A DNA stretch of 64,000 bases from Ptiloglossa arizonensis (lineage: Eukaryota > Arthropoda > Insecta > Hymenoptera > Colletidae): contig NW_027478874.1 in the NCBI RefSeq assembly GCF_051014685.1, positions 124,001 to 188,000 of the forward strand, in the 5' to 3' direction. Below, in pieces: positions 24,419 through 37,629 of this stretch; position 1 is the first letter of the stretch, and each line of letters starts with the position of its first letter. Below the pieces are notes generated by a model that did no database searches, was not told where the DNA came from, and worked only from the letters and a program-made list of their open reading frames with translations. The translations under genes were made by a program, and so were the position numbers.

Positions 24419-27400
24419 CTTGAGAAACTCAAAATTTTCGCAGTTCTGATGCTCGAAACGAATGACTAGAACGGCCTAGGGGAGAAGTACGCATACCGTT
24501 GTAATCGGGCGATTTTCTACTTTCAGATGCAACAGAAATCATGCGGATTGGTCAATCCGTTCGCGAGATATGGCCGTTTGGATGTAAGAAACGCTTGAGA
24601 AACTCAAAATTTTCGCAGTTCTGATGCTCGAAACGAATAACTAGAACGGCCTAGGGGAAAAGTGCGCATACTGTTGTAAACGGGCGAGTTTCTACTTTCA
24701 GATGCAGCAGAAATTTTGCGGATTGATCAATCCCTTCGCGAGATATGGCAGTTTGGAGATAAGAAACGCTTTAGAAACTCAAAATTTTCGCAGTTTTATG
24801 CTCGAAACGAATAACTAGAACGGCCCAGGGGAAAAGTGCGCATACCGTTGTAATCGGGCGAGTTTCTACTTTCAAATGCAACAGAAATTTCGCGAATTGG
24901 TCAATCCGTTCGCGAGATGTGGCAGTTTGGAGGTAAGAAACGCTTGAGAAACTCAAAATTTTCGCAGTTCTGATGCTCGAAACGAATAACTAGAAAGGCC
25001 TGGGGGAAAAGTACGCATACCGTTGTAATCGGGCGAGTTTCTACTTTCAGATGCAACAGAAATTTTGCGGATTGGTCAATCCGTTCGCGAGATATGGCAG
25101 TTTGGAGGTAAGAAACACTTGAGAAACTCAAAATTTTCGCAGTTCCGATGCTCGAAACGAATAACTAGAACGGCCCAGGGGAAAAGTGCGCATACCGTTG
25201 TAATCGGGCGAGTTTCTACTTTCAAATGCAACAGAAATTTTGCGGATTGGTCATTCCGTTCGCGAGATGTGGCAGTTTGGAGGTAAGAAACGCTTGAGAA
25301 ACTCAAAATTTTCGCAGTTCTGATGCTCGAAACGAATAACTAGAACGGCCTAGGGGAAAACTACACCTACCGTTGTAATCGGACGAGTTTCTACTTTCAG
25401 AAGCAACAGAAATTTTGCGGATTGGTCAATCCGTTCGCGAGATATGGCAGTTTGGAGGTAAGAAACACTTGAGAAACTCAAAATTTTCGCAGTTCTGATG
25501 CTCGAAACGAATGACTAGAACGGCCTAGGGGAGAAGTACGCATACCGTTGTAATCGGGCGAGTTTCTACTTTCAAACGCAACAGAAATTTTGCGGATTGG
25601 TCAATCCGTTCGCGAGATATGGCAGTTTGGAGGTAAGAAACGCTTGAGAAACTCAAAATTTTCGCAGTTCTGATGCTCGAAACGAATGACTAGAACGGCC
25701 TAGGGGAGAAGTACGCATACCGTTGTAATCGGGCGAGTTTCTACTTTCAGATGCAACAGAAATCATGCGGATTGGTCAATCCGTTCGCGAGATATGGCCG
25801 TTTGGATGTAAGAAACGCTTGAGAAACTCAAAATTTTCGCAGTTCTGATGCTCGAAACGAATAACTAGAACGGCCTAGGGGAAAAGTGCGCATACTGTTG
25901 TAAACGGGCGAGTTTCTACTTTCAGATGCAGCAGAAATTTTGCGGATTGATCAATCCCTTCGCGAGATATGGCAGTTTGGAGATAAGAAACGCTTTAGAA
26001 ACTCAAAATTTTCGCAGTTTTATGCTCGAAACGAATAACTAGAACGGCCCAGGGGAAAAGTGCGCATACCGTTGTAATCGGGCGAGTTTCTACTTTCAAA
26101 TGCAACAGAAATTTTGCGAATTGGTCAATCCGTTCGCGAGATGTGGCAGTTTGGAGGTAAGAAACGCTTGAGAAACTCAAAATTTTCGCAGTTCTGATGC
26201 TCGAAACGAATAACTAGGAAGGCCTGGGGGAAAAGTACGCATACCGTTGTAATCGGGCGAGTTTCTACTTTCAGATGCAACAGAAATTTTGCGGATTGGT
26301 CAATCCGTTCGCGAGATATGGCAGTTTGGAGGTAAGAAACACTTGAGAAACACAAAATTTTCGCAGTTCCGATGCTCGAAACGAATAACTAGAACGGCCC
26401 AGGGGAAAAGTGCGCATACCGTTGTAATCGGGCGAGTTTCTACTTTCAAATGCAACAGAAATTTTGCGGATTGGTCAATCCGTTCGCGAGATGTGGCAGT
26501 TTGGAGGTAAGAAACGCTTGAGAAACTCAAAATTTTCGCAGTTCTGATGCTCGAAACGAATAACTAGAACGGCCTAGGGGAAAACTACACCTACCGTTGT
26601 AATCGGACGAGTTTCTACTTTCAGAAGCAACAGAAATTTTGCGGATTGGTCAATCCGTTCGCGAGATATGGCAGTTTGGAGGTAAGAAACACTTGAGAAA
26701 CTCAAAATTTTCGCAGTTCTGATGCTCGAAACGAATGACTAGAACGGCCTAGGGGAGAAGTACGCATACCGTTGTAATCGGGCGATTTTCTACTTTCAGA
26801 TGCAACAGAAATCATGCGGATTGGTCAATCCGTTCGCGAGATATGGCCGTTTGGATGTAAGAAACGCTTGAGAAACTCAAAATTTTCGCAGTTCTGATGC
26901 TCGAAACGAATAACTAGAACGGCCTAGGGGAAAAGTGCGCATACTGTTGTAAACGGGCGAGTTTCTACTTTCAGATGCAGCAGAAATTTTGCGGATTGAT
27001 CAATCCCTTCGCGAGATATGGCAGTTTGGAGATAAGAAACGCTTTAGAAACTCAAAATTTTCGCAGTTTTATGCTCGAAACGAATAACTAGAACGGCCCA
27101 GGGGAAAAGTGCGCATACCGTTGTAATCGGGCGAGTTTCTACTTTTAATGCAACAGAAATTTTGCGAATTGGTCAATCCGTTCGCGAGATGTGGCAGTTT
27201 GGAGGTAAGAAACGCTTGAGAAACTCAAAATTTTCGCAGTTCTGATGCTCGAAACGAATAACTAGAAAGGCCTGGGGGAAAAGTACGCATACCGTTGTAA
27301 TCGGGCGAGTTTCTACTTTCAGATGCAACAGAAATTTTGCGGATTGGTCAATCCGTTCGCGAGATATGGCAGTTTGGAGGTAAGAAACACTTGAGAAACT

Positions 27401-28245
27401 CAAAATTTTCGCAGTTCCGATGCTCGAAACGAATAACTAGAACGGCCCAGGGGAAAAGTGCGCATACCGTTGTAATCGGGCGAGTTTCTACTTTCAAATG
27501 CAACAGAAATTTTGCGGATTGGTCATTCCGTTCGCGAGATGTGGCAGTTTGGAGGTAAGAAACGCTTGAGAAACTCAAAATTTTCGCAGTTCTGATGCTC
27601 GAAACGAATAACTAGAACGGCCTAGGGGAAAACTACACCTACCGTTGTAATCGGACGAGTTTCTACTTTCAGAAGCAACAGAAATTTTGCGGATTCGTCA
27701 ATCCGTTCGCGAGATATGGCAGTTTGGAGGTAAGAAACACTTGAGAAACTCAAAATTTTCGCAGTTCTGATGCTCGAAACGAATGACTAGAACGGCCTAG
27801 GGGAGAAGTACGCATACCGTTGTAATCGGGCGAGTTTCTACTTTCAGATGCAACAGAAATCATGCGGATTGGTTAATCCGTTCGCGAGATATGGCCGTTT
27901 GGATGTAAGAAACGCTTGAGAAACTCAAAATTTTCGCAGTGCTGATGCTCGAAACAAATAACTAGAACGGCCTAGGGGAAAACTACACACACCGTTGTCA
28001 TCGGGCGAGTTTCTACTTTCAGATGCAACAGAAATTTTGCGGATTGGTCAATCCGTTCGCGAGATATGGCAGTTTGGAGGTAAGAAACGCTTGAGGAACT
28101 CAAAATTTTCGCTGTTCTGATGCGCGAAACGAATAACTAGAACGGCCTAGGGGAAAAGTGCGCATACCGTTGTAATCGGGCGAGTTTCTACTTTCAGAAG
28201 CAACAGAAATTTTGCGGATTGGTCAATCCGTTCGCGAGATATGGC
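24395..28245. repeat. Second copy of the 3.85-kb block
   Basis: It is a copy of 16179-20029. Differences are sparse, for example A22/C26-type substitutions such as the altered AAACACAAAATT at about 26350. Its left boundary monomer combines the GGTCATTCCG...GATGTGG start of one monomer type with the AAACACTTGAG end of another. Confidence 0.9.
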
Positions 28246-31200
28246 CGTTTGGATGTAAGAAACGCTTGAGAAACTCAAAATTTTCGCAGTGCTGATGCTC
28301 GAAACAAATAACTAGAACGGCCTAGGGGAAAACTACACCCACCGTTGTAATCGGGCGAGTTTCTACTTTCAGATGCAACAGAAATTTTGCGGATTGGTCA
28401 ATCCGTTCGCGAGATATGGCAGTTTGGAGGTAAGAAACGCTTGAGGAACTCAAAATTTTCGCAGTTCTGATGCTCGAAACGAATAACTAGAACGGCCTAG
28501 GGGAAAACTACACCTACCGTTGTAATCGGGCGAGTTTCTACTTTCAGATGCAACAGAAATTTTGCGGATTGATCAATCCGTTCGCGAGATATGGCAGTTT
28601 GGAGATAAGAAACGCTTTAGAAACTCAAAATTTTCGCAGTTCCGATGCTCGAAACGAATAACTAGAACGGCCCAGGGGAAAAGTGCGCATACCGTTGTAA
28701 TCGGGCGAGTTTCTACTTTCAAATGCAACAGAAATTTGGCGGATTGGTCAATCCGTTCGCGAGATATGGCAGCTTGGGTGTAAGAAACGCTTGAGAAACT
28801 CAAAATTTTCGCAGTTCTGATGCTCGAAACGAATAACTAGAACGGCCCAGGGGAAAAGTGCGCATACCGTTGTAATCGGGCGAGTTTCTACTTTCAAATG
28901 CAACAGAAATTTTGCGGATTGGTCAATCCGTTCGCGAGATATGGCTGTTTGGAGGTAAGAAACGCTTGAGCAACTCAAAATTTTCGCAGTTCTGATGCTC
29001 GAAACGAATAACTAGAACGGCCTAGGGGAAAAGTGCGCATACCGTTGTAATCGGGCGAGTTTCTACTTTCAGAAGCAACAGAAATTTTGCGGATTGGTCA
29101 ATCCGTTCGCGAGATATGGCCGTTTGGATGTAAGAAACGCTTGAGAAACTCAAAATTTTCGCAGTGCTGATGCTCGAAACAAATAACTAGAACGGCCTAG
29201 GGGAAAACTACACCCACCGTTGTAATCGGGCGAGTTTCTACTTTCAGATGCAACAGAAATTTTGCGGATTGGTCAATCCGTTCGCGAGATATGGCAGCTT
29301 GGAGGTAAGAAACGCTTGAGGAACTCAAAATTTTCGCAGTTCTGATGCTCGAAACGAATAACTAGAACGGCCTAGGGGAAAACTACACCTACCGTTGTAA
29401 TCGGGCGAGTTTCTACTTTCAGATGCAACAGAAATTTTGCGGATTGATCAATCCGTTCGCGAGATATGGCAGTTTGGAGATAAGAAACGCTTTAGAAACT
29501 CAAAATTTTCGCAGTTCCGATGCTCGAAACGAATAACTAGAACGGCCCAGGGGAAAAGTGCGCATACCGTTGTAATCGGGCGAGTTTCTACTTTCAAATG
29601 CAACAGAAATTTGGCGGATTGGTCAATCCGTTCGCGAGATATGGCAGTTTGGGGGTAAGAAACGCTTGAGAAACTCAAAATTTTCGCAGTTCTGATGTTC
29701 GAAACGAATGACTAGAACGGCCCAGGGGAAAACTACACATACCGTTGCAATCGGGCGAGTTTCTACTTTCAGATGCAACAGAAATTATGCGGATTGGTCA
29801 ATCCGTTCGCGAGATATAGCCGTTTGGATGTAAGAAACGCTTGAGAAACTCAAAATTTTCGCAGTTCTGATGCTCGAAACGAATGACTAGAACGGCCTAG
29901 GGGAGAAGTACGCATACCGTTGTAATCGGGCGAGTTTCTACTTTCAAATGCAACAGAAATTTTGCGGATTGGTCAATCCGTTCGCGAGATATGGCAGTTT
30001 GGAGGTAAGAAACGCTTGAGAAACTCAAAATTTTCGCAGTTCTGATGCTCGAAACGAATGACTAGAACGGCCTAGGGGAGAAGTACGCATACCGTTGTAA
30101 TCGGGCGAGTTTCTACTTTCAGATGCAACAGAAATCATGCGGATTGGTCAATCCGTTCGCGAGATATGGCCGTTTGGATGTAAGAAACGCTTGAGAAACT
30201 CAAAATTTTCGCAGTGCTGATGCTCGAAACAAATAACTAGAACGGCCTAGGGGAAAACTACTCATACCGTTGTAATGGGGCTAGTTTCTACTTTCAGAAG
30301 CAACAGAAATTTTGCGGATTGGTCAATCCGTTCGCGAGATATGGCCGTTTGGATGTAAGAAACGCTTGAGAAACTCAAAATTTTCGCAGTGCTGATGCTC
30401 GAAACAAATAACTAGAACGGCCTAGGGGAAAACTACACCCACCGTTGTAATCGGGCGAGTTTCTACTTTCAGATGCAACAGAAATTTTGCGGATTGGTCA
30501 ATCCGTTCGCGAGATATGGCAGTTTGGAGGTAAGAAACGCTTGAGGAACTCAAAATTTTCGCAGTTCTGATGCTCGAAACGAATAACTAGAACGGCCTAG
30601 GGGAAAACTACACCTACCGTTGTAATCGGGCGAGTTTCTACTTTCAGATGCAACAGAAATTTTGCGGATTGATCAATCCGTTCGCGAGATATGGCAGTTT
30701 GGAGATAAGAAACGCTTTAGAAACTCAAAATTTTCGCAGTTCCGATGCTCGAAACGAATAACTAGAACGGCCCAGGGGAAAAGTGCGCATACCGTTGTAA
30801 TCGGGCGAGTTTCTACTTTCAAATGCAACAGAAATTTGGCGGATTGGTCAATCCGTTCGCGAGATATGGCAGCTTGGGTGTAAGAAACGCTTGAGAAACT
30901 CAAAATTTTCGCAGTTCTGATGCTCGAAACGAATAACTAGAACGGCCCAGGGGAAAAGTGCGCATACCGTTGTAATCGGGCGAGTTTCTACTTTCAAATG
31001 CAACAGAAATTTTGCGGATTGGTCAATCCGTTCGCGAGATATGGCTGTTTGGAGGTAAGAAACGCTTGAGAAACTCAAAATTTTCGCAGTTCTGATGCTC
31101 GAAACGAATAACTAGAACGGCCTAGGGGAAAAGTGCGCATACCGTTGTAATCGGGCGAGTTTCTACTTTCAGAAGCAACAGAAATTTTGCGGATTGGTCA

Positions 31201-34200
31201 ATCCGTTCGCGAGATATGGCCGTTTGGATGTAAGAAACGCTTGAGAAACTCAAAATTTTCGCAGTGCTGATGCTCGAAACAAATAACTAGAACGGCCTAG
31301 GGGAAAACTACACCCACCGTTGTAATCGGGCGAGTTTCTACTTTCAGATGCAACAGAAATTTTGCGGATTGGTCAATCCGTTCGCGAGATATGGCAGCTT
31401 GGAGGTAAGAAACGCTTGAGGAACTCAAAATTTTCGCAGTTCTGATGCTCGAAACGAATAACTAGAACGGCCTAGGGGAAAACTACACCTACCGTTGTAA
31501 TCGGGCGAGTTTCTACTTTCAGATGCAACAGAAATTTTGCGGATTGATCAATCCGTTCGCGAGATATGGCAGTTTGGAGATAAGAAACGCTTTAGAAACT
31601 CAAAATTTTCGCAGTTCCGATGCTCGAAACGAATAACTAGAACGGCCCAGGGGAAAAGTGCGCATACCGTTGTAATCGGGCGAGTTTCTACTTTCAAATG
31701 CAACAGAAATTTTGCGGATTGGTCAATCCGTTCGCGAGATATGGCAGTTTGGGGGTAAGAAACGCTTGAGAAACTCAAAATTTTCGCAGTTCTGATGCTC
31801 GAAACGAATGACTAGAACGGCCCAGGGGAAAACTACACATACCGTTGCAATCGGGCGAGTTTCTACTTTCAGATGCAACAGAAATTATGCGGATTGGTCA
31901 ATCCGTTCGCGAGATATAGCCGTTTGGATGTAAGAAACGCTTGAGAAACTCAAAATTTTCGCAGTTCTGATGCTCGAAACGAATGACTAGAACGGCCTAG
32001 GGGAGAAGTACGCATACCGTTGTAATCGGGCGAGTTTCTACTTTCAAATGCAACAGAAATTTTGCGGATTGGTCAATCCGTTCGCGAGATATGGCAGTTT
32101 GGAGGTAAGAAACGCTTGAGAAACTCAAAATTTTCGCAGTTCTGATGCTCGAAACGAATGACTAGAACGGCCTAGGGGAGAAGTACGCATACCGTTGTAA
32201 TCGGGCGAGTTTCTACTTTCAGATGCAACAGAAATCATGCGGATTGGTCAATCCGTTCGCGAGATATGGCCGTTTGGATGTAAGAAACGCTTGAGAAACT
32301 CAAAATTTTCGCAGTGCTGATGCTCGAAACAAATAACTAGAACGGCCTAGGGGAAAACTACACACACCGTTGTCATCGGGCGAGTTTCTACTTTCAGATG
32401 CAACAGAAATTTTGGGGATTGGTCAATCCGTTCGCGAGATATGGCAGTTTGGAGGTAAGAAACGCTTGAGGAACTCAAAATTTTCGCTGTTCTGATGCGC
32501 GAAACGAATAACTAGAACGGCCTAGGGGAAAACTACACCTACCGTTGTAATCGGGCGAGTTTCTACTTTCAGATGCAACAGAAATTTTGCGGATTGATCA
32601 ATCCGTTCGCGAGATATGGCAGTTTGGATATAAGAAACGCTTTAGAAACTCAAAATTTTCGCAGTTCCGATGCTCGAAACGAATAACTAGAACGGCCCAG
32701 GGGAAAAGTGCGCATACCGTTGTAATCGGGCGAGTTTCTACTTTCAAATGCAACAGAAATTTTGCGGATTGGTCGATCCGTTCGCGGGATGTGGCAGTTT
32801 GGAAGTAAGAAACGCTTGAGAAACTCAAAATTTTCGCAGTTCTGATGCTCGAAACGAATAACCAGAACGGCCCAGGGGAAAAGTGCGCATACCGTTGTAA
32901 TCGGGCGAGTTTCTACTTTCAAATGCAACAGAAATTTTGCGGATTAGTCAATCCGTTCGCGAGATATGGCAGTTTGGAAGTAAGAAACGCTTGAGAAACT
33001 CAAAATTTTCGCAGTTCTGATGCTCGAAACGAATGACTAGAACGGCCTAGGGGAGAAGTACGCATACCGTTGTAATCGGGCGAGTTTCTACTTTCAGATG
33101 CAACAGAAATCATGCGGATTGGTCAATCCGTTCGCGAGATATGGCCGTTTGGATGTAAGAAACGCTTGAGAAACTCAAAATTTTCGCAGTCCTGATGCTC
33201 GAAACGAATAACTAGAACGGCCTAGGGGAAAAGTGCGCATACTGTTGTAAACGGGCGAGCTTCTACTTTCAGATGCAGCAGAAATTTTGCGGATTGATCA
33301 ATCCCTTCGCGAGATATGGCAGTTTGGAGATAAGAAACGCTTTAGAAACTCAAAATTTTCGCAGTTTTATGCTCGAAACGAATAACTAGAACGGCCCAGG
33401 GGAAAAGTGCGCATACCGTTGTAATCGGGCGAGTTTCTACTTTCAAATGCAACAGAAATTTTGCGGATTGGTCAATCCGTTCGCGAGATATGGCAGTTTG
33501 GAGGTAAGAAACGCTTGAGAAACTCAAAATTTTCGCAGTTCCGATGCTCGAAACGAATAACTAGAACGGCCCAGGGGAAAAGTGCGCATACCGTTGTAAT
33601 CGGGCGAGTTTCTACTTTCAAATGCAACAGAAATTTTGCGGATTGGTCAATCCGTTCGCGAGATGTGGCAGTTTGGAGGTAAGAAACGCTTGAGAAACTC
33701 AAAATTTTCGCAGTTCTGATGCTCGAAACGAATAACAAGAACGGCCTAGGGGAAAACTACACCTACCGTTGTAATCGGACGAGTTTCTACTTTCAGAAGC
33801 AACAGAAATTTTGCGGATTGGTCAATCCGTTCGCGAGATATGGCAGTTTGGAGGTAAGAAACACTTGAGAAACTCAAAATTTTCGCAGTTCTGATGCTCG
33901 AAACGAATGACTAGAACGGCCTAGGGGAGAAGTACGCATACCGTTGTAATCGGGCGAGTTTCTACTTTCAGATGCAACAGAAATCATGCGGATTGGTCAA
34001 TCCGTTCGCGAGATATGGCCGTTTGGATGTAAGAAACGCTTGAGAAACTCAAAATTTTCGCAGTGCTGATGCTCGAAACAAATAACTAGAACGGCCTAGG
34101 GGAAAACTACACACACCGTTGTCATCGGGCGAGTTTCTACTTTCAGATGCAACAGAAATTTTGCGGATTGGTCAATCCGTTCGCGAGATATGGCAGTTTG

Positions 34201-36464
34201 GAGGTAAGAAACGCTTGAGCAACTCAAAATTTTCGCTGTTCTGATGCGCGAAACGAATAACTAGAACGGCCTAGGGGAAAACTACACCTACCGTTGTAAT
34301 CGGGCGAGTTTCTACTTTCAGATGCAACAGAAATTTTGCGGATTGATCAATCCGTTCGCGAGATATGACAGTTTGGAGATAAGAAACGCTTTAGAAACTC
34401 AAAATTTTCGCAGTTCCGATGCTCGAAACGAATAACTAGAACGGCCCAGGGGAAAAGTGCGCATACCGTTGTAATCGGGCGAGTTTCTACTTTCAAATGC
34501 AACAGAAATTTTGCGGATTGGTCAATCCGTTCGCGAGATATGGCAGTTTGGAGGTAAGAAACGCTTGAGAAACTCAAAATTTTCGCAGTTCTGATGCTCG
34601 AAACGAATAACTAGAACGGCCTAGGGGAAAACTACACATACCGTTGTAATCGGGCGAGTTTCTACTTTCAGATGCAACAGTAATTTTGCGGATTGGTCAA
34701 TCCGTTCGCGAGATGTGGCAGTTTGGAGGTAAGAAACGCTTGAGAAACTCAAAATTTTCGCAGTTCTGATGCTCGAAACGAATAACTAGAACGGCCTAGG
34801 GGAAAACTACACCTACCGTTGTAATCGGGCGAGTTTCTACTTTCAGATGCAACAGAAATTTTGCGGATTGATCAATCCGTTCTCGAGATATGGCAGTTTG
34901 GAGATAAGAAACGCTTTAGAAACTCAAAATTTTCGCAGTTCCGATGCTCGAAACGAATAACTAGAACGGCCCAGGGGAAAAGTGCGCATACCGTTGTAAT
35001 CGGGCGAGTTTCTACTTTCAGAAGCAACAGAAATTTTGCGGATTGGTCAATCCGTTCGCGAGATATGGCCGTTTGGATGTAAGAAACGCTTGAGAAACTC
35101 AAAATTTTCGCAGTGCTGATGCTCGAAACAAATAACTAGAACGGCCTAGGGGAAAACTACACCCACCGTTGTAATCGGGCGAGTTTCTACTTTCAGATGC
35201 AACAGACATTTTGCGGATTGGTCAATCCGTTCGCGAGATATGGTAGTTTGGAGGTAAGAAACGCTTGAGGAACTCAAAATTTTCGCAGTTCTGATGCTCG
35301 AAACGAATAACTAGAACGGCCTAGGGGAAAACTACACCTACCGTTGTAATCGGACGAGTTTCTACTTTCAGAAGCAACAGAAATTTTGCGGATTGGTCAA
35401 TCCGTTCGCGAGATATGGCAGTTTGGAGGTAAGAAACACTTGAGAAACTCAAAATTTTCGCAGTTCTGATGCTCGAAACGAATGACTAGAACGGCCTAGG
35501 GGAGAAGTACGCATACCGTTGTAATCGGGCGAGTTTCTACTTTCAGATGCAACAGAAATCATGCGGATTGGTCAATCCGTTCGCGAGATATGGCCGTTTG
35601 GATGTAAGAAACGCTTGAGAAACTCAAAATTTTCGCAGTGCAGATGCTCGAAACAAATAACTAGAACGGCCTAGGGGAAAACTACACCCACCGTTGTAAT
35701 CGGGCGAGTTTCTACTTTCAGATGCAACAGAAATTTTGCGGATTGGTCATTCCGTTCGCGAGATATGGCAGTTTGGAGGTAAGAAACGCTTGAGGAACTC
35801 AAAATTTTCGCAGTTCTGATGCTCGAAACGAATAACTAGAACGGACTAGGGGAAAACTACTCCCATCGTTGTAATCGGGCGAGTTTCTACTTTCAGATGC
35901 AACAGAAATTTTGCGGATTGAGCAATCCGTTCGCGAGATATGGCAGTTTGGAGATAAGAAACGCTTTAGAAACTCAAAATTTTCGCAGTTCCGATGCTCG
36001 AAACGAATAACTAGAACGGCCCAGGGGAAAAGTGCGCATACCGTTGTAATCGGGCGAGTTTCTACTTTCAAATGCAACAGAAATTTTGCGGATTGGTCGA
36101 TCCGTTCGCGGGATGTGGCAGTTTGGAAGTAAGAAACGCTTGAGAAACTCAAAATTTTCGCAGTTCTGATGCTCGAAACGAATAACCAGAACGGCCCAGG
36201 GGAAAAGTGCGCATACCGTTGTAATCGGGCGAGTTTCTACTTTCAAATGCAACAGAAATTTTGCGGATTGGTCAATCCGTTCGCGAGATATGGCAGTTTG
36301 GAGGTAAGAAACGCTTGAGAAACTCAAAATTTTCGCAGTTCTGATGCTCGAAACGAATGACTAGAACGGCCTAGGGGAGAAGTACGCACACCGTTGTAAT
36401 CGGGCGAGTTTCTACTTTCAGATGCAACAGAAATCATGCGGATTGGTCAATCCGTTCGCGAGAT
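28004..36464. repeat. Domain III copy 1: 8.46-kb segmental duplication within the array
   Basis: About 48 monomers are repeated at 42353-52038. The offset is 14349 bp up to about 30230 and 15574 bp from about 29006 onwards, the overlap being a 1225-bp stretch duplicated only in the second copy. Rare private variants pair up exactly, including GGGGCTAGTTT (30277/45851), TTTTGGGGATTGG (32411/47985) and CTCGAG (34882/50456). The left edge lies at the CACACCGTTGTCATC monomer, the right edge at GGCCGTTTGGATG. Confidence 0.95.
35864..35880 (+). promoter_or_regulatory. CENP-B-box-like element, best-matching variant (8/9)
   Basis: Here the sequence CATCGTTGTAATCGGGC has ATCG in place of ACCG, so only the first T of TTCG is missing and 8 of 9 essential CENP-B bases are present. 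The C-to-T change sits in the monomer that also carries the CTACTCCCAT leader. The same variant occurs at 51438-51454, inside the duplicated block. Confidence 0.45.
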
Positions 36465-36654
36465 ATGGCCGTTTGGATGTAAGAAACGCTTGAGAAACTC
36501 AAAATTTTCGCAGTTCTGATGCTCGAAACGAATGACCAGGACGGCCTAGGGGAAAACTACACATACCGTTGCAATCGGACGAGTTTCTACTTTCAGATGC
36601 AACAGAAATTTTGCGGATTGGTCAATCCGTTCGCGAGATATGGCAGTTTGGAGG

Positions 36655-36662
36655 TAAGTACA
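36655..36662. other. Private one-base deletion in a monomer
   Basis: GGTAAGTACACTTGAG replaces GGTAAGAAACACTTGAG, a one-base loss plus a substitution. It is seen once in the window and is one of the 23 deletions needed to close the phase account. Confidence 0.85.
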
Positions 36663-37612
36663 CTTGAGAAACTCAAAATTTTCGCAGCTCTGATGCTCGA
36701 AACGAATGACTAGAACGGCCTAGGGGAGAAGTACGCATACCGTTGTAATCGGGCGAGTTTCTACTTTCAGATGCAACAGAAATCATGCGGATTGGTCAAT
36801 CCGTTCGCGAGATATGGCCGTTTGGATGTAAGAAACGCTTGAGAAACTCAAAATTTTCGCAGTGCTGATGCTCGAAACAAATAACTAGAACGGCCTAGGG
36901 GAAAACTACACACACCGTTGTCATCGGGCGAGTTTCTACTTTCAGATGCAACAGAAATTTTGCGGATTGGTCAATCCGTTCGCGAGATATGGCAGTTTGG
37001 AGGTAAGAAACGCTTGAGGAACTCAAAATTTTCGCTGTTCTGATGCGCGAAACGAATAACTAGAACGGCCTAGGGGAAAACTACACCTACCGTTGTAATC
37101 GGGCGAGTTTCTACTTTCAGATGCAACAGAAATTTTGCGGATTGATCAATCCGTTCGCGAGATATGGCAGTTTGGAGATAAGAAACGCTTTAGAAACTCA
37201 AAATTTTCGCAGTTCCGATGCTCGAAACGAATAACTAGAACGGCCCAGGGGAAAAGTGCGCATACCGTTGTAATCGGGCGAGTTTCTACTTTCAAATGCA
37301 ACAGAAATTTTGCGGATTGGTCAATCCGTTCGCGAGATATGGCAGTTTGGAGGTAAGAAACGCTTGAGAAACTCAAAATTTTCGCAGTTCTGATGCTCGA
37401 AACGAATAACTGGAACGGCCTAGGGGAAAACTACACATACCGTTGTAATCGGGCGAGCTTCTACTTTCAGATGCAACAGTAATTTTGCGGATTGGTCAAT
37501 CCGTTCGCGAGATGTGGCAGTTTGGAGGTAAGAAACGCTTGAGAAACTCAAAATTTTCGCAGTTCTGATGCTCGAAACGAATAACTAGAACGGCCTAGGG
37601 GAAAAGTACGCA

Positions 37613-37629
37613 TACCGATGTAAACGGGC
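37613..37629 (+). promoter_or_regulatory. CENP-B-box-like variant with ACCG and AAACGGG halves
   Basis: TACCGATGTAAACGGGC keeps CG, A and CGGG (7 of 9) and has the AAACGGG right half of the canonical box. The same form is at 55813-55829, 58788-58804 and 60713-60729, so it marks one monomer lineage shared between the 36-42 kb array and domain IV. Confidence 0.4.

Larger units (their letters stand above)
9539..28003. repeat. Domain II: HOR field paced by a 174-bp marker monomer
   Basis: A monomer with one base deleted (CAGTTTTATGCTCG instead of CAGTTCTGATGCTCG) has its TTTT at 9933, 11507, 12556, 14130, 15179, 16578, 17802, 18851, 20599, 21648, 22872, 23921, 24794, 26018 and 27067. Spacings are 9, 6, 9, 6, 8, 7, 6, 10, 6, 7, 6, 5, 7 and 6 monomers. 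The first copies alternate 1574 and 1049 bp, giving a 2623-bp period. The later 1224 + 1049 pair gives a 2273-bp block, seen from 16578, 21648 and 24794. The same monomer also carries TGTTGTAAACGGG, GATGCAGCAG and ATCAATCCCTT. Confidence 0.95.
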
